From Treponema sp. CETP13 (GTDB lineage: Bacteria > Spirochaetota > Spirochaetia > Treponematales > Treponemataceae), in the NCBI GenBank assembly GCA_001885315.1, contig MLPZ01000003.1, positions 147,164-211,163 on the forward strand: a DNA stretch of 64,000 nucleotides, written 5' to 3'. Made by a program: the position numbers and the translations under genes. The notes beneath the pieces were generated by a model. The model was not told the origin of the DNA. It did no database searches and worked only from the letters and a program-made list of their open reading frames with translations. Within the stretch, counting starts at the first letter, position 1. The number at the start of each line of letters is the position of its first letter. Positions 55,703 to 63,896 of this stretch are shown one piece after another.

Positions 55703-56534
55703 TGTTTCTTACCTCTTCCCTAATAAATAATTCCTTCTTATTTTGATAATCTTGTAATATATCATCATACTCATGTAACTTATATACAGAATGCATTTTC
55801 TCAATTTCCCATGGTTTTATATTCACCGTATGGTATATGGGCCACCATCGAATTGACTTTGAAAAATGTTGAATTACTGTATCTTTATGAAATTTTCGCT
55901 GGTCATTAAAACGAGAGCTTAAAAATTTTTTGTTTTTTGCAACACTATTGAGTGCTGTTTGATCTGGAAAATACATTTTTTTATACTTACAATAGTCTCG
56001 TACATTTTTTAAAAAACCAGTTTCTTTCATTTTTTTCACATTAAAAAGCAAAACTCCTGCATTTTGATAATCATAATGAAGAAAAATTTTGCCTAAATAA
56101 TCTAAAGCAGCTGCATATTCGTACTTTTTAACATCAACTGCATATAACTTTTGAATATCATCATGTGCCATGGTATCGGTATCAAGATAAATAATTTTTT
56201 CTGGAATTTCAGGGATTAAATCTACATATAATCGAAGTAAGGTATACGGAGTATAATTATTCACCAGGTTAGGGCTATTAATCATATCTTCCCTAAACAT
56301 ATCGGAAACATCAAGAAGAGTAATCTTGCTTTCAGAATTTGTTTCTTTAATTGTATTTTCTAAAAAATTGATATGAGATTGAGAAATAGCCTTATACGCC
56401 GTATTAATATCAGTTAAATTAGCAGTCAAAACAAAAACATTCAGTTGAGCTTTAGAATATTTGCAAATTGAAAGCAATGAAATTAGAATTCCATCAAAGA
56501 TTTTGTCATTTCCACAATATAATATATTAATCAT
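55689..56534 (-). CDS. Family 8 glycosyltransferase
   Basis: The 281-residue cytosolic enzyme has the GT8 DxD motif in YLDTDTMAHDD (D118, D120), the family start INILYCGNDKIFDG, YPDQTALN-like FPDQTALNS and a conserved HF near the C-terminus (VIQHFSKSIRWW). It transfers a sugar with retention, typically in LPS-like or glycolipid assembly. It overlaps both neighbours (14 bases with GT2, 8 with the acyltransferase gene), so the four genes form one operon. Confidence 0.92.
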   Translation of the reverse strand: MINILYCGNDKIFDGILISLLSICKYSKAQLNVFVLTANLTDINTAYKAISQSHINFLENTIKETNSESKITLLDVSDMFREDMINSPNLVNNYTPYTLLRLYVDLIPEIPEKIIYLDTDTMAHDDIQKLYAVDVKKYEYAAALDYLGKIFLHYDYQNAGVLLFNVKKMKETGFLKNVRDYCKYKKMYFPDQTALNSVAKNKKFLSSRFNDQRKFHKDTVIQHFSKSIRWWPIYHTVNIKPWEIEKMHSVYKLHEYDDILQDYQNKKELFIREEVRNNDGN

Positions 56535-57351
56535 CTACTTTTTCCTCTCGAAAAACAAACTCATTTACCTCTACTGTTGAGTTTTTGCTTCTTTCTACCA
56601 TCTTTTTATATACTTCATCGCGCAGTTTTTTTCGCGCAGCTTTATTTCCAAGTGTAGTATCAGCAACAAATGGTCCATCAACATATACCGTTACATTAAC
56701 CTTATCGCTGTTTTTGCGTGGCTGATATGTTGTTGTCATAGCAAAAACTTTTGAACCAAACTGTATAGGATACTGAAAAGATTGATCCGTAAATGGTCTT
56801 ATCTTTGTATAATAAGGCCAGATATGTGCTTCCGGATACACAACAATTATCCGCCCTTTTCTACCAGGATTTTTACAAATATTTTCTATGCATTTAGTGA
56901 AGTTTCGCATCCCTGATAATTTATTTGGAACTGGGATAGATCCAACCATGGACATAAACAACCTTGTCCCAGGGACTGCCACATTCTCTGGACTTACTAA
57001 GAAAGATATATTTTTTGTAAAAGAGAGAGCATTGATAGCATATGCATCATGTGGAACATTTGTATGATTTCCAAAAACAAAAATACTTTCTCCATTATAT
57101 TTTTTTAACAATTCCCCATTAACAAATTGTACACGAAATTTTAATTTTGAATAAACTTTCGCAACTAATTTCATAACTATTCGATATACAAAAAAAGTAC
57201 CAATACGATAAAATAAGTTTTTACGCTCATACTTATACGTATGGTCTATTGCTGGAGGAGTACGCTTAATTCCTGAAAACTCATCATTTAACGGATCTGT
57301 ATAAAAATAAATCTTTTTTTCCAATTTTTGCATTCCTATTTGTTTAGACAC
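56527..57351 (-). CDS. PlsC-like acyltransferase with altered catalytic motif
   Basis: The 274-residue protein resembles PlsC through a membrane segment near residue 55 and the NHTNVPHDAY block. Five residues lie between H and D here, where the family has four. A second block, YPEAHIWPYYTKIRPF, has EAH for EGT. It is related to the acyltransferase at the other end of the operon. The frame opens at GTG (57351); the ATG six codons later touches AGGA too closely, so the start is uncertain. It is first in the operon. Activity may be changed or lost. Confidence 0.82.
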   Translation of the reverse strand: MSKQIGMQKLEKKIYFYTDPLNDEFSGIKRTPPAIDHTYKYERKNLFYRIGTFFVYRIVMKLVAKVYSKLKFRVQFVNGELLKKYNGESIFVFGNHTNVPHDAYAINALSFTKNISFLVSPENVAVPGTRLFMSMVGSIPVPNKLSGMRNFTKCIENICKNPGRKGRIIVVYPEAHIWPYYTKIRPFTDQSFQYPIQFGSKVFAMTTTYQPRKNSDKVNVTVYVDGPFVADTTLGNKAARKKLRDEVYKKMVERSKNSTVEVNEFVFREEKVDD

Positions 57352-57431
57352 AGAAACAATTTTAAGGTTGCAACTTTGCCTTTATTTGTAATAATTTTCG
57401 AAATATGGTATTTTCATTTTAAGAGGAAATA

Positions 57432-58259
57432 ATGAGAATAAAAAAATACTTTTTTTCACTAATCAGTTTCGTTTTTTTACTAGCTACACTCTCGGCAGCA
57501 GAACTCTCGATAAAAGAACAAGAAGCAATAGACAACTTTATGCAATTTAGAGTTAATCTTACATCAGAATCTGATGCTCAAATTATCTTGAAACGCATAA
57601 ATCAATATCAATCTAACCTTAGTTTACCAAGCTCCTTTAGCGCTGAATCAAAACTAATCATTGAAAATTTTATTACACTCGAAAAATATAATTATATGTA
57701 TACTCTTGATATACACAACCCTAAGCTTCCTGAACTCATTTTACCACAAAAAGATAAAAATGATAAATGGTTCGACACACATGATAAAGAAAATATAAAT
57801 AAATGGCTATATTGCACTGCTGCTGATGTTATATCCTGCTGTATGCAGTTTGTAAGTAAAACTGATGCTATGAAAATGGGTCTAACAATTAAAGATCATT
57901 ACAAAAAAGCGCTTTCGATGGATAGTAACATGTCCTATGCACTTTTTGGAATGGGACAATGGTTAATTCAAGCTCCAGGAATAGCAGGAGGAAGTAAAAA
58001 AGGGGCTATAGAAGCATTTGAACTCTCTCTTAGTTCTGCACGAAACAACGCCGAAAGGTTTTATGCTTACGTCTTGCTTTCTCAAGGATATTATGAAGGG
58101 AACAAAAAAGACGTGGCTACATCTACATTACAAAAAGCAATAGACCTTGCTCCAAATAGTACATATCCTATGTTTATTAAACTGCTAAACGATAATAACT
58201 ATTCACTATATTATTACATAACTCACAGAGAAAAAATAGACAAAAAATTACACATATAA
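57432..58259 (+). CDS. Secreted TPR-like hypothetical protein
   Basis: The 275-residue protein has a signal peptide (about 1-23, cleavage after LSAA) and helical repeats resembling TPRs in the second half (NMSYALFGMGQWLIQAPG; AERFYAYVLLSQGYYEG; STLQKAIDLAPNS). I do not recognise a named family. It is likely periplasmic and may scaffold protein interactions. SD AGAGGA. A HAD phosphatase gene follows after 12 bases, probably in the same operon. Confidence 0.83.
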   Translation: MRIKKYFFSLISFVFLLATLSAAELSIKEQEAIDNFMQFRVNLTSESDAQIILKRINQYQSNLSLPSSFSAESKLIIENFITLEKYNYMYTLDIHNPKLPELILPQKDKNDKWFDTHDKENINKWLYCTAADVISCCMQFVSKTDAMKMGLTIKDHYKKALSMDSNMSYALFGMGQWLIQAPGIAGGSKKGAIEAFELSLSSARNNAERFYAYVLLSQGYYEGNKKDVATSTLQKAIDLAPNSTYPMFIKLLNDNNYSLYYYITHREKIDKKLHI

Positions 58260-58271
58260 AAGGAAACCACA

Positions 58272-58922
58272 ATGAAAAGCGATGGAATTATTTTAGACAT
58301 TGACGGGACTGTATGGGATTCAACACAACTTGTAGCAAATGCTTGGAACAAAGCTATACAATGTTCTAAAATACCTGGCGCTGCAACATTGGTCGAAAAA
58401 AATCCTCTGACTTCGGAGATACTAAAAACAGTTTTTGGCAAAACAATGGATATTATTGCAGACGAATTGTTTTTTTCACTTAAAAAAAATGACAGATACA
58501 AACTTTTAGAAGAATGCGACATTTACGAAACAAAATTTCTAGAGGAAAACAAACAAGACATTACTTATGAAGGAATAACAGAAACAATAAAAATATTATC
58601 TAAAACATATAAAGTCTTTATCGTAAGTAATTGCCAAAAAGGTTATATTGAACATTGCCTAGACCAAAACAAATTATGGCCTTATATAACAGCTATTGAA
58701 TGCTTTGGAAACACAGGCAAAAAAAAAGCCTATAACATTGCAAAAATAGTACGAGAAAACAATATTAAACAACCTGTTTATGTTGGTGACACGCAAATGG
58801 ATTATATAGCCGCTACCGAAAATAATATTCCGTTTATTTGGGCAGCCTATGGCTTTGGAAAACCAGAGAACTATACAGAGAAAATCACAAAACCTGTTGA
58901 ATTACTAAAACTATTTACATAA
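58272..58922 (+). CDS. HAD-superfamily phosphatase, Gph-like
   Basis: The 216-residue hydrolase has HAD motif I ILDIDGTVWDS (nucleophile D9, D11), motif II VSNC, motif III lysine in NTGKKKAYNI and motif IV YVGDTQMDYIAA. The four-helix cap lies between motifs I and II. The layout resembles phosphoglycolate phosphatase and pyrophosphatase PpaX; the substrate is uncertain. SD AAAGGAA. It is in an operon with the TPR-like gene. Confidence 0.9.
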   Translation: MKSDGIILDIDGTVWDSTQLVANAWNKAIQCSKIPGAATLVEKNPLTSEILKTVFGKTMDIIADELFFSLKKNDRYKLLEECDIYETKFLEENKQDITYEGITETIKILSKTYKVFIVSNCQKGYIEHCLDQNKLWPYITAIECFGNTGKKKAYNIAKIVRENNIKQPVYVGDTQMDYIAATENNIPFIWAAYGFGKPENYTEKITKPVELLKLFT

Positions 58923-58925
58923 TTA

Positions 58926-58947
58926 GAGTAAATAACAAATTTTACTC
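58926..58947. terminator. Weak hairpin between convergent HAD and S1 genes
   Basis: GAGTAAA pairs with TTTACTC around an 8-base loop, directly after the HAD stop codon. The stem is short. Confidence 0.35.
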
Positions 58948-58958
58948 ATACAGCACTG

Positions 58959-60050
58959 CTATTTTTTTAATAATGCTGCAAAAGGATTATACGTATCGCC
59001 ATCATCATCTTGGTTCTCCATATATTTTGCAGTCGATTTATCTAAATCAGTTGATTGGGATGGTGTAAGAGAAATTCTACGCTCATCTAAATCGATTTTT
59101 TCGATTGTTACAGATATTTTTGTTCCTAATTTGTATTTTTTACTTAAATTTGTATTTGCACCACTATCTTTGAGCTTTGAAATATGAACCAACCCATCAA
59201 TCCCTTTTTCTAAGGTCACAAACAAACCAAATTGAGTAATACGAGCAATTGTTCCTTCATACTTTGAGCCCACTTTGTATTTTGCTGCAATCGTATCCCA
59301 AGGATCACTTTCGAGTTCTTTCATACTTAGAGTGACTCTCTCATGATCCCAATCGGCTTTTATTATCTTAGCTTCAATTTCTTGACCTTCTGATAGAACC
59401 TTTGTAATGTCATCGACACGACCACGAGAAATTTCAGAAATAGGCAATAAAGCTTGAAAGCCTTTTATATCTATAAAGGCACCGTAAGATTGCAATTTGA
59501 CAACAGTTCCTTTTACGCTCATTCCTTCCTTATAAGTTTCGGCAAGGCTTGCTAATTGTTCATTTGCTTTTGCTTCAAGTATAGCCCTATTAGAAACAAC
59601 AATATTTCGTCCATCATTTTCAAATTGTTGAATTTTAAACGTCAACTTCTTTCCAACAAAGAACGCAGCTTCTTCCTTTTGTCGAAAACCCATCTGAGAA
59701 TATGGACAAAAAGCACGTTTTCCACCAATTTTTACCTCAAAACCGCCTTTTATTTCCTTTTCTACAACGCCCTCTACAGGAATTCCACTTTGATATGCAC
59801 TCTCAAGGACTGCAGCATCTGCTTTATCACCGCTTAATTTTGTAGTAAATCTCATTTCACCATTTTCTGCAGAAATAAAATAGACTTTTATCGTATCGCC
59901 GACTTTTACTGTTAGGTTTCCATCTTTATCAAGAAATTCAGCACTATCAATCACACCTTCACTTTTCATATTCAATTCCACAAAGACAGTATCACCAATA
60001 ATTGCAACAATCTTTGTCTCTATTCTCTCACCAATTTCAAAATAATTCAT
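58959..60050 (-). CDS. RNA-binding protein with four S1 domains (ribosomal protein S1-like)
   Basis: The 363-residue protein consists of four S1 OB-fold repeats (about 5-72, 85-155, 170-245 and 255-330), the last two most canonical (SYGAFIDIKG, QFGLFVTLEKG). A short acidic tail ends in NPFAALLKK. Full ribosomal S1 usually has six repeats and is longer; four-repeat forms occur in low-GC bacteria. It may help mRNA binding to the 30S subunit or act as a separate regulator. SD AGGA. A TTGATA-17-TACCAT promoter lies upstream. Confidence 0.88.
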   Translation of the reverse strand: MNYFEIGERIETKIVAIIGDTVFVELNMKSEGVIDSAEFLDKDGNLTVKVGDTIKVYFISAENGEMRFTTKLSGDKADAAVLESAYQSGIPVEGVVEKEIKGGFEVKIGGKRAFCPYSQMGFRQKEEAAFFVGKKLTFKIQQFENDGRNIVVSNRAILEAKANEQLASLAETYKEGMSVKGTVVKLQSYGAFIDIKGFQALLPISEISRGRVDDITKVLSEGQEIEAKIIKADWDHERVTLSMKELESDPWDTIAAKYKVGSKYEGTIARITQFGLFVTLEKGIDGLVHISKLKDSGANTNLSKKYKLGTKISVTIEKIDLDERRISLTPSQSTDLDKSTAKYMENQDDDGDTYNPFAALLKK

Positions 60051-60111
60051 CTATTAAAATCCTTTTATGTAAACTACTATAAATAGCTATTTTTATGTAC
60101 TATGTGCTTAT

Positions 60112-60140
60112 ATGGTACTAAGTATTACTAAAATTATCAA
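60112..60140 (-). promoter_or_regulatory. Candidate promoter of the S1 gene
   Basis: On the minus strand TTGATA (60140-60135), 17 bases, TACCAT (60117-60112). The leader would be about 50 nt. Confidence 0.45.
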
Positions 60141-60273
60141 TGCGATAAAATTAGTTACTGAAAACATAACTATAAAACTGTTCAATAGATTTAAATAAGA
60201 TAAAAAGACGTTACTATTAGACCGATAGGAAAAAGAAACATAAATATTTTATTACTAGCTATAAGGATTCAAA

Positions 60274-61191
60274 ATGGAACGATTAATCTTAGATTGTGAT
60301 ACAGGGCAAGATGATGCCATTGCTATTTTAATGGCACATGGGGCTAAAAACCTTGCAGTTGAAGGCATTGTCGCCGTTGCAGGAAATACAACGTTAGAAA
60401 ATGCTCTTGAAAATACTTTAAAACTTACAGAAGATATTGATTTTAACGTTCCAGTATATACTGGAAGTAGAGGACCCCTTATTCGTAAACAAATAGTAGC
60501 TTCTGCCATTCATGGTGAATCTGGCTATGATGGACCGGTGTTTACAAAAAAAAGAATAAAAAAAAGCTGTGGTAATGGTATTGATTTTATAATAAACACA
60601 ATTATGCAAAATCCAGGTGAGATAAACTTGGTTGCCACAGGTCCGTTAACAGATATTGCTATAGCAATAAAAAAAGAACCTAAAATTATAACAAGTGTTA
60701 AACGCCTTATTATTATGGGGGGCTCTTTATCTAAAGGAAATGTAACTCCAAGTGCAGAATTTAATATTTATGCCGACCCAGAAGCTGCAAAAATAGTTTT
60801 TAATTGTGGAATAGAAATATATATGATGGGATTAGATGTTACAAAACAAACAATCGTTTCAAAAGATTTTATGCAAAAATGTATTGTAAAACAAAAAGAA
60901 AAACCATCTAGATCTAGACAAGTATTTATAGATGGTATGAACTTCTATATAGCATCATGTATGAAAGCTATCAGAGAAGCTCCTTCGATGCATGATCCTT
61001 GTTGCATAGCTTTTCTAATTAATCCATCTCTTTTTTCTTTTGAAAAGCACTTAATTGATGTTGAGACAAAAGGTGAATTAACCTACGGGGAAACAGTTGA
61101 TTTAGGAATAAATGAAAATAGTAATATACATGTTGGAATAAAAGTTGATACAAAACAATTTTTCGAATTGTTATTTCAATCACTACAATAA
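60274..61191 (+). CDS. Inosine-uridine-preferring nucleoside hydrolase
   Basis: The 305-residue enzyme has the calcium-binding motif DCDTGQDDA (D7, D9, D13, D14), the active-site stretch VAVAGNTTLENA, IMGGSLSKGNVTPSAEFNIYADPEAA, and the HDP of SMHDPCCIAF. It cleaves the N-glycosidic bond of ribonucleosides to free base and ribose for salvage, fitting a host-associated organism with a purine permease in the same window. SD AAGGA. The purine versus pyrimidine preference cannot be told. Confidence 0.94.
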   Translation: MERLILDCDTGQDDAIAILMAHGAKNLAVEGIVAVAGNTTLENALENTLKLTEDIDFNVPVYTGSRGPLIRKQIVASAIHGESGYDGPVFTKKRIKKSCGNGIDFIINTIMQNPGEINLVATGPLTDIAIAIKKEPKIITSVKRLIIMGGSLSKGNVTPSAEFNIYADPEAAKIVFNCGIEIYMMGLDVTKQTIVSKDFMQKCIVKQKEKPSRSRQVFIDGMNFYIASCMKAIREAPSMHDPCCIAFLINPSLFSFEKHLIDVETKGELTYGETVDLGINENSNIHVGIKVDTKQFFELLFQSLQ

Positions 61192-61265
61192 ATATGTACT
61201 GTTAACAAGGGTAAGATTCTTAATTATTTTGTTGTTATTATTCTACACTATTCTACATTTAAAAC

Positions 61266-61295
61266 AATAAAACCTGTTTTTAAACAGGTTTTATT
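61266..61295. terminator. Bidirectional terminator after the nucleoside hydrolase gene
   Basis: AATAAAACCTGTTT and AAACAGGTTTTATT form a perfect 14-bp inverted repeat with a 2-base centre. It lies between the hydrolase gene and the oppF remnant. Confidence 0.8.
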
Positions 61296-61307
61296 AAATC
61301 AATAGTT

Positions 61308-61715
61308 TTAAAAATTATGACAAGATAGAAAGTGTCCCGGTTTTATCTCTCTTAATTTCGGAGATTCCTTAAAACACTTTTCTGTAGCATAATTACATCT
61401 TTGTGCAAATCTACACCCCGGCTTAGGATTTATAGGAGAAGAAATTTCTCCTCTTAATAAGATTCTTTCTTTTTTATGTTCTAAACTCGGCACCGGAATA
61501 GCAGACAACAACGCCTTAGTATAAGGATGAATAGGATTTGCAAACAATTCTTGAGAAGAAGCTTTTTCCACTAATTCCCCCAAATACATAACAGCAACAT
61601 CATCTGAAAAATAATTTACTACAGATAAATCATGTGTTATGAACATGTAGGTTAAGTCCATTTTCTTTTGTAAGTCTTTAAGTAGATTTAATATCTGTGC
61701 TTGAATTCAAACATC
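61308..61715 (-). pseudogene. Remnant of an oligopeptide/dipeptide ABC transporter ATPase (OppF/DppF-like)
   Basis: The intact frame (61308-61661) gives 117 residues that match only the C-terminal part of an OppF-type ATPase: TYMFITHDLSVV (switch His), the NPIHPYTKALLSAIPVP block and the Cys-rich CRFAQRCNY tail. Reading upstream in frame, the similarity continues as IQAQILNLLKDLQKK. There a TGA replaces the expected Ser codon of DVSIQAQ, with DV before it (61710-61715). Walker A, Q-loop, signature and Walker B are all missing. The tauE stop codon comes 15 bases later. This is a truncated gene joined to unrelated sequence, not a functional ATPase. Confidence 0.9.
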
Positions 61716-61729
61716 ATTAACAAAGTATT

Positions 61730-62455
61730 CTAGGCCATAAAATTTAACAGAAGCAAGGTAAATCCTGATGCAAAGAGAGTAAAAATTACAATATATTTAA
61801 TTGATTTTTCTGATATTTTGTTAGAACATTTCATTCCTATATTTAATCCGATAATCATAAATGGGAACATTTTAATTGCTGATAGAGCAACCGAAAAAGT
61901 AATGATTCCAGTAATTATATATACTATAGTTCTAATTGTATTCTCCACAATAAAAACCATACAAATATTAGCTTTTAAGGAATCACTTGTTGTGGTTGTT
62001 CTGCTTATATAGGCAACAAGGACAGCCCCTATTCCAAATATGCCGCTTAGCACACCCGAAAATATTCCAATTAGAATAAGTACTACTCGTGGAGATTGTT
62101 TAGTAACAGGAAATTTTTCATGCAATAACATTTGTAGTGCTATAGCAATAACAATAAAACCAAAAAGTATTTTTATTATTTGTGGATTCCCATTTTTAAG
62201 AAATATACTACCTGGAACCATTCCAACAATTACTAATAAAGATAATGGCAACCACACTTTTACATCAATAAATTTACGTTTATTCCAAGCAAGTATCATA
62301 CTTGAAGGATATGTAATTAACAACTCCACCGGAGAAATGTTTACATTGTTATAGCCCAGCCCCAATATTGAATCAAAAACAAGTGTATTTGCAAAACCAC
62401 AAAGACCTTTCACAAAGAAGGCCGCAAGAGTTGCAATAATTAATAAAAAATTCAT
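61730..62455 (-). CDS. TauE/SafE-family membrane permease
   Basis: The 241-residue protein has about seven hydrophobic segments and TauE/SafE features: FFVKGLCGFANTLVFDSILG at the start and GIFSGVLSGIFGIGAVLVAY as the second-half repeat. The family exports or imports sulfite, sulfoacetate or related organosulfur or carboxylate anions; the substrate here is unknown. SD GGAG. Its 3' end abuts the truncated oppF, so it lies at a rearrangement junction. yjbQ is 24 bases upstream in the same orientation. Confidence 0.87.
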   Translation of the reverse strand: MNFLLIIATLAAFFVKGLCGFANTLVFDSILGLGYNNVNISPVELLITYPSSMILAWNKRKFIDVKVWLPLSLLVIVGMVPGSIFLKNGNPQIIKILFGFIVIAIALQMLLHEKFPVTKQSPRVVLILIGIFSGVLSGIFGIGAVLVAYISRTTTTSDSLKANICMVFIVENTIRTIVYIITGIITFSVALSAIKMFPFMIIGLNIGMKCSNKISEKSIKYIVIFTLFASGFTLLLLNFMA

Positions 62456-62479
62456 AAAGTACTCCGTGTAAAAGACATA

Positions 62480-62899
62480 TTAACTTAAGATAGTAACAAC
62501 CAGACTCCGAGATCCGGCATGAGAGCGATGTTCACACAAATAGATTCCTTGCCATGTACCCAAATTAAATCTTCCCCTTGTAACAGGTATAGTTAGTTGT
62601 GTTCCAAGTATTGAACTTTTAGCATGAGCTGGCATATCATCAGAACCTTCGAGTGTATGTCTATAATACGGTTGATTTTCTTGTACCAGATCATTAAATA
62701 TGCTTTCCATATCTGAACGGACATCTGGATCTGCATTTTCATTTAAGGTAATAGAAGCCGACGTATGCTTTAAATGCAAAAACACTAATCCTGTATCAAT
62801 TTGAGCTATCTCTGGAACTTGGTGTTCTATTTCAGCTGTAATTAAATGAAAGCCTCTCAGTTTAGGTCGTAATTGAATTTCTTTTTGTATAATACTCAT
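62480..62899 (-). CDS. yjbQ: YjbQ/UPF0047 family protein
   Basis: The 139-residue protein matches the YjbQ fold with HLKHTSASITLNENADPDVR (conserved His, Ser and Asp), LEGSDDMPAHAKSS and TWQGIYLCEHR. The biochemical role is unsettled; weak thiamin-phosphate-synthase activity has been reported for some members. The frame runs on to an ATG at 62986. I chose 62899 because homology begins there and a TACAAT box ends six bases before it with no SD, as in other leaderless genes of this window. Confidence 0.9.
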   Translation of the reverse strand: MSIIQKEIQLRPKLRGFHLITAEIEHQVPEIAQIDTGLVFLHLKHTSASITLNENADPDVRSDMESIFNDLVQENQPYYRHTLEGSDDMPAHAKSSILGTQLTIPVTRGRFNLGTWQGIYLCEHRSHAGSRSLVVTILS

Positions 62900-62905
62900 G
62901 TCTGA

Positions 62906-62911
62906 ATTGTA
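62906..62911 (-). promoter_or_regulatory. -10 box of yjbQ (leaderless)
   Basis: TACAAT on the minus strand, six bases before the preferred ATG. The -35 region is weak. Confidence 0.45.
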
Positions 62912-62957
62912 ACGCATATAGAAATTTGTTGCAGAGGTGAAAGATAGGAAGTAGAGA

Positions 62958-62986
62958 TTGACAACTGCACAATAGCAACCTACCAT
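62958..62986 (+). promoter_or_regulatory. Promoter of the rhodanese lipoprotein gene
   Basis: TTGACA (62958-62963), 17 bases, TACCAT (62981-62986). The SD AAGGGG and ATG follow at 63001-63014. Confidence 0.5.
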
Positions 62987-63011
62987 TAATAATCTGTTAT
63001 AAGGGGTTTAT

Positions 63012-63403
63012 ATGAAAAAGTTTCAAATTTTATGGATTATTCCTATTTTTATGATTATGAGTTGCCTGACGGGAAAGACTTCAAAAGATGGTGTTATTTT
63101 AAAGCCGTATCTTGAACCTGCAAAGCTGCAAGAGTTGGTTGAGATGCCAAAAGATGATATCTGATTATTGATGTTCGTCCTGAATCTTCCTATGTTAAAG
63201 GCCATATTCCAACAGCTAAGAGCTTTTCCTCATCTAATGTAATGAATCGACTTGATGAGCTCCCTAAAAGTCAGTACTTAATTGTGTATTGTGAAACAGG
63301 TGGACGAGCCGGTATAGTTATTTCAAAGTTAGAAAAAGTTGGTTACACAAGAATGATGAATTGGGGTGGCTATACCCGATGGCCTTATGAGTTGGTAAAG
63401 TAG
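63012..63403 (+). pseudogene. Frameshifted rhodanese-domain lipoprotein
   Basis: The reading frame starts at 63012 with SD AAGGGG, a signal peptide and lipobox MIMSC, then reads to TGA at 63162. The rest of a rhodanese domain continues in another frame: LIIDVRPESSYVKGHIPTA, then the active-site loop CETGGRAG with catalytic Cys, ending at 63401-63403. Restoring one T in the GATGATATCTG stretch gives DDYLIID and a single 130-codon frame. So one base appears lost at about 63156-63161. It is either a recent frameshift or a sequencing error. Rhodaneses move sulfane sulfur. Confidence 0.9.
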
Positions 63404-63437
63404 CAAATCGTTACTTCTCCTCTATTTAAAAGCAATA

Positions 63438-63463
63438 AAGCTCACGAAAGTGAGCTTGTTCTG
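63438..63463 (+). terminator. Terminator after the rhodanese gene
   Basis: AAGCTCAC and GTGAGCTT form an 8-bp stem with a stable GAAA tetraloop, followed by a T-rich tail. Confidence 0.85.
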
Positions 63464-63473
63464 TTTTAAATAC

Positions 63474-63896
63474 TAAAAAGGTTTGGAGAAAGCACAGCTT
63501 TCTCTTGAGATTTTGCTTCGCAAAACTCAACGCAGGAGGGCAAATAGGAAGTTGGTAGCAATCAAAGATTGCTATCGACGTTTTGCTTCGCAAAAGTCGC
63601 CGCAGGCAGATATAGGAAAAAAGGTTTGGTAGCAATCGGAGATTGCTATCGACATTTTGCTGCGCAAAAGTCGCCGCAGGCGGGCAAATAGGAAGTTGCA
63701 AAATATAAAAAAGGTTTGGTCGCAATCAAAGATTGCTATCGACATTTTACTGCGTAAAAGTCGCCGCAGGCGGGCAAATAGGAAGTTGCAAAATATAAAA
63801 AAGGTTTGGTCGCAATCAAAGATTGCTATCGACGTTTTGCTTCGCAAAAGTCGCCGCAGGCAGATATAGGAAAAAAGGTTTGCAACTTGGCGCTCA
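63474..63896. repeat. Array of five structured repeats, each with two hairpins
   Basis: Units begin near 63487, 63557, 63631, 63721 and 63811, spaced 70, 74, 90 and 90 bases. Hairpin 1 is AGCAATC/GATTGCT in units 2 and 3, shortened by one pair in units 4 and 5, and AGAAAGC/GCTTTCT in unit 1. Hairpin 2 is CGAC-TTTTGC/GCAAAA-GTCG in most units, TGAG/CTCA at the base in unit 1, and TTTTAC/GTAAAA in unit 4. These are compensating changes. Long open frames here (the repeat is in register only when spaced 90) look like by-products. This and the flanking tail make up the only gap over 300 bases without an intact gene. Confidence 0.9.

Noticed and set aside
61308..61661. Functional short ABC ATPase
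   Set aside because: All nucleotide-binding motifs except the switch His are missing, and homology continues upstream through a stop codon.
63572..63847. Long minus-strand frames with a 30-residue repeat in the 63.5-63.9 kb array
   Set aside because: The frames exist because two repeat spacings equal 90 bases. Other spacings (70, 74) break register, there is no SD, and changes between units preserve hairpins rather than amino acids.
63474..63896. CRISPR array
   Set aside because: There are regularly spaced repeats, but the intervening sequence is itself repeated and no cas genes are present.
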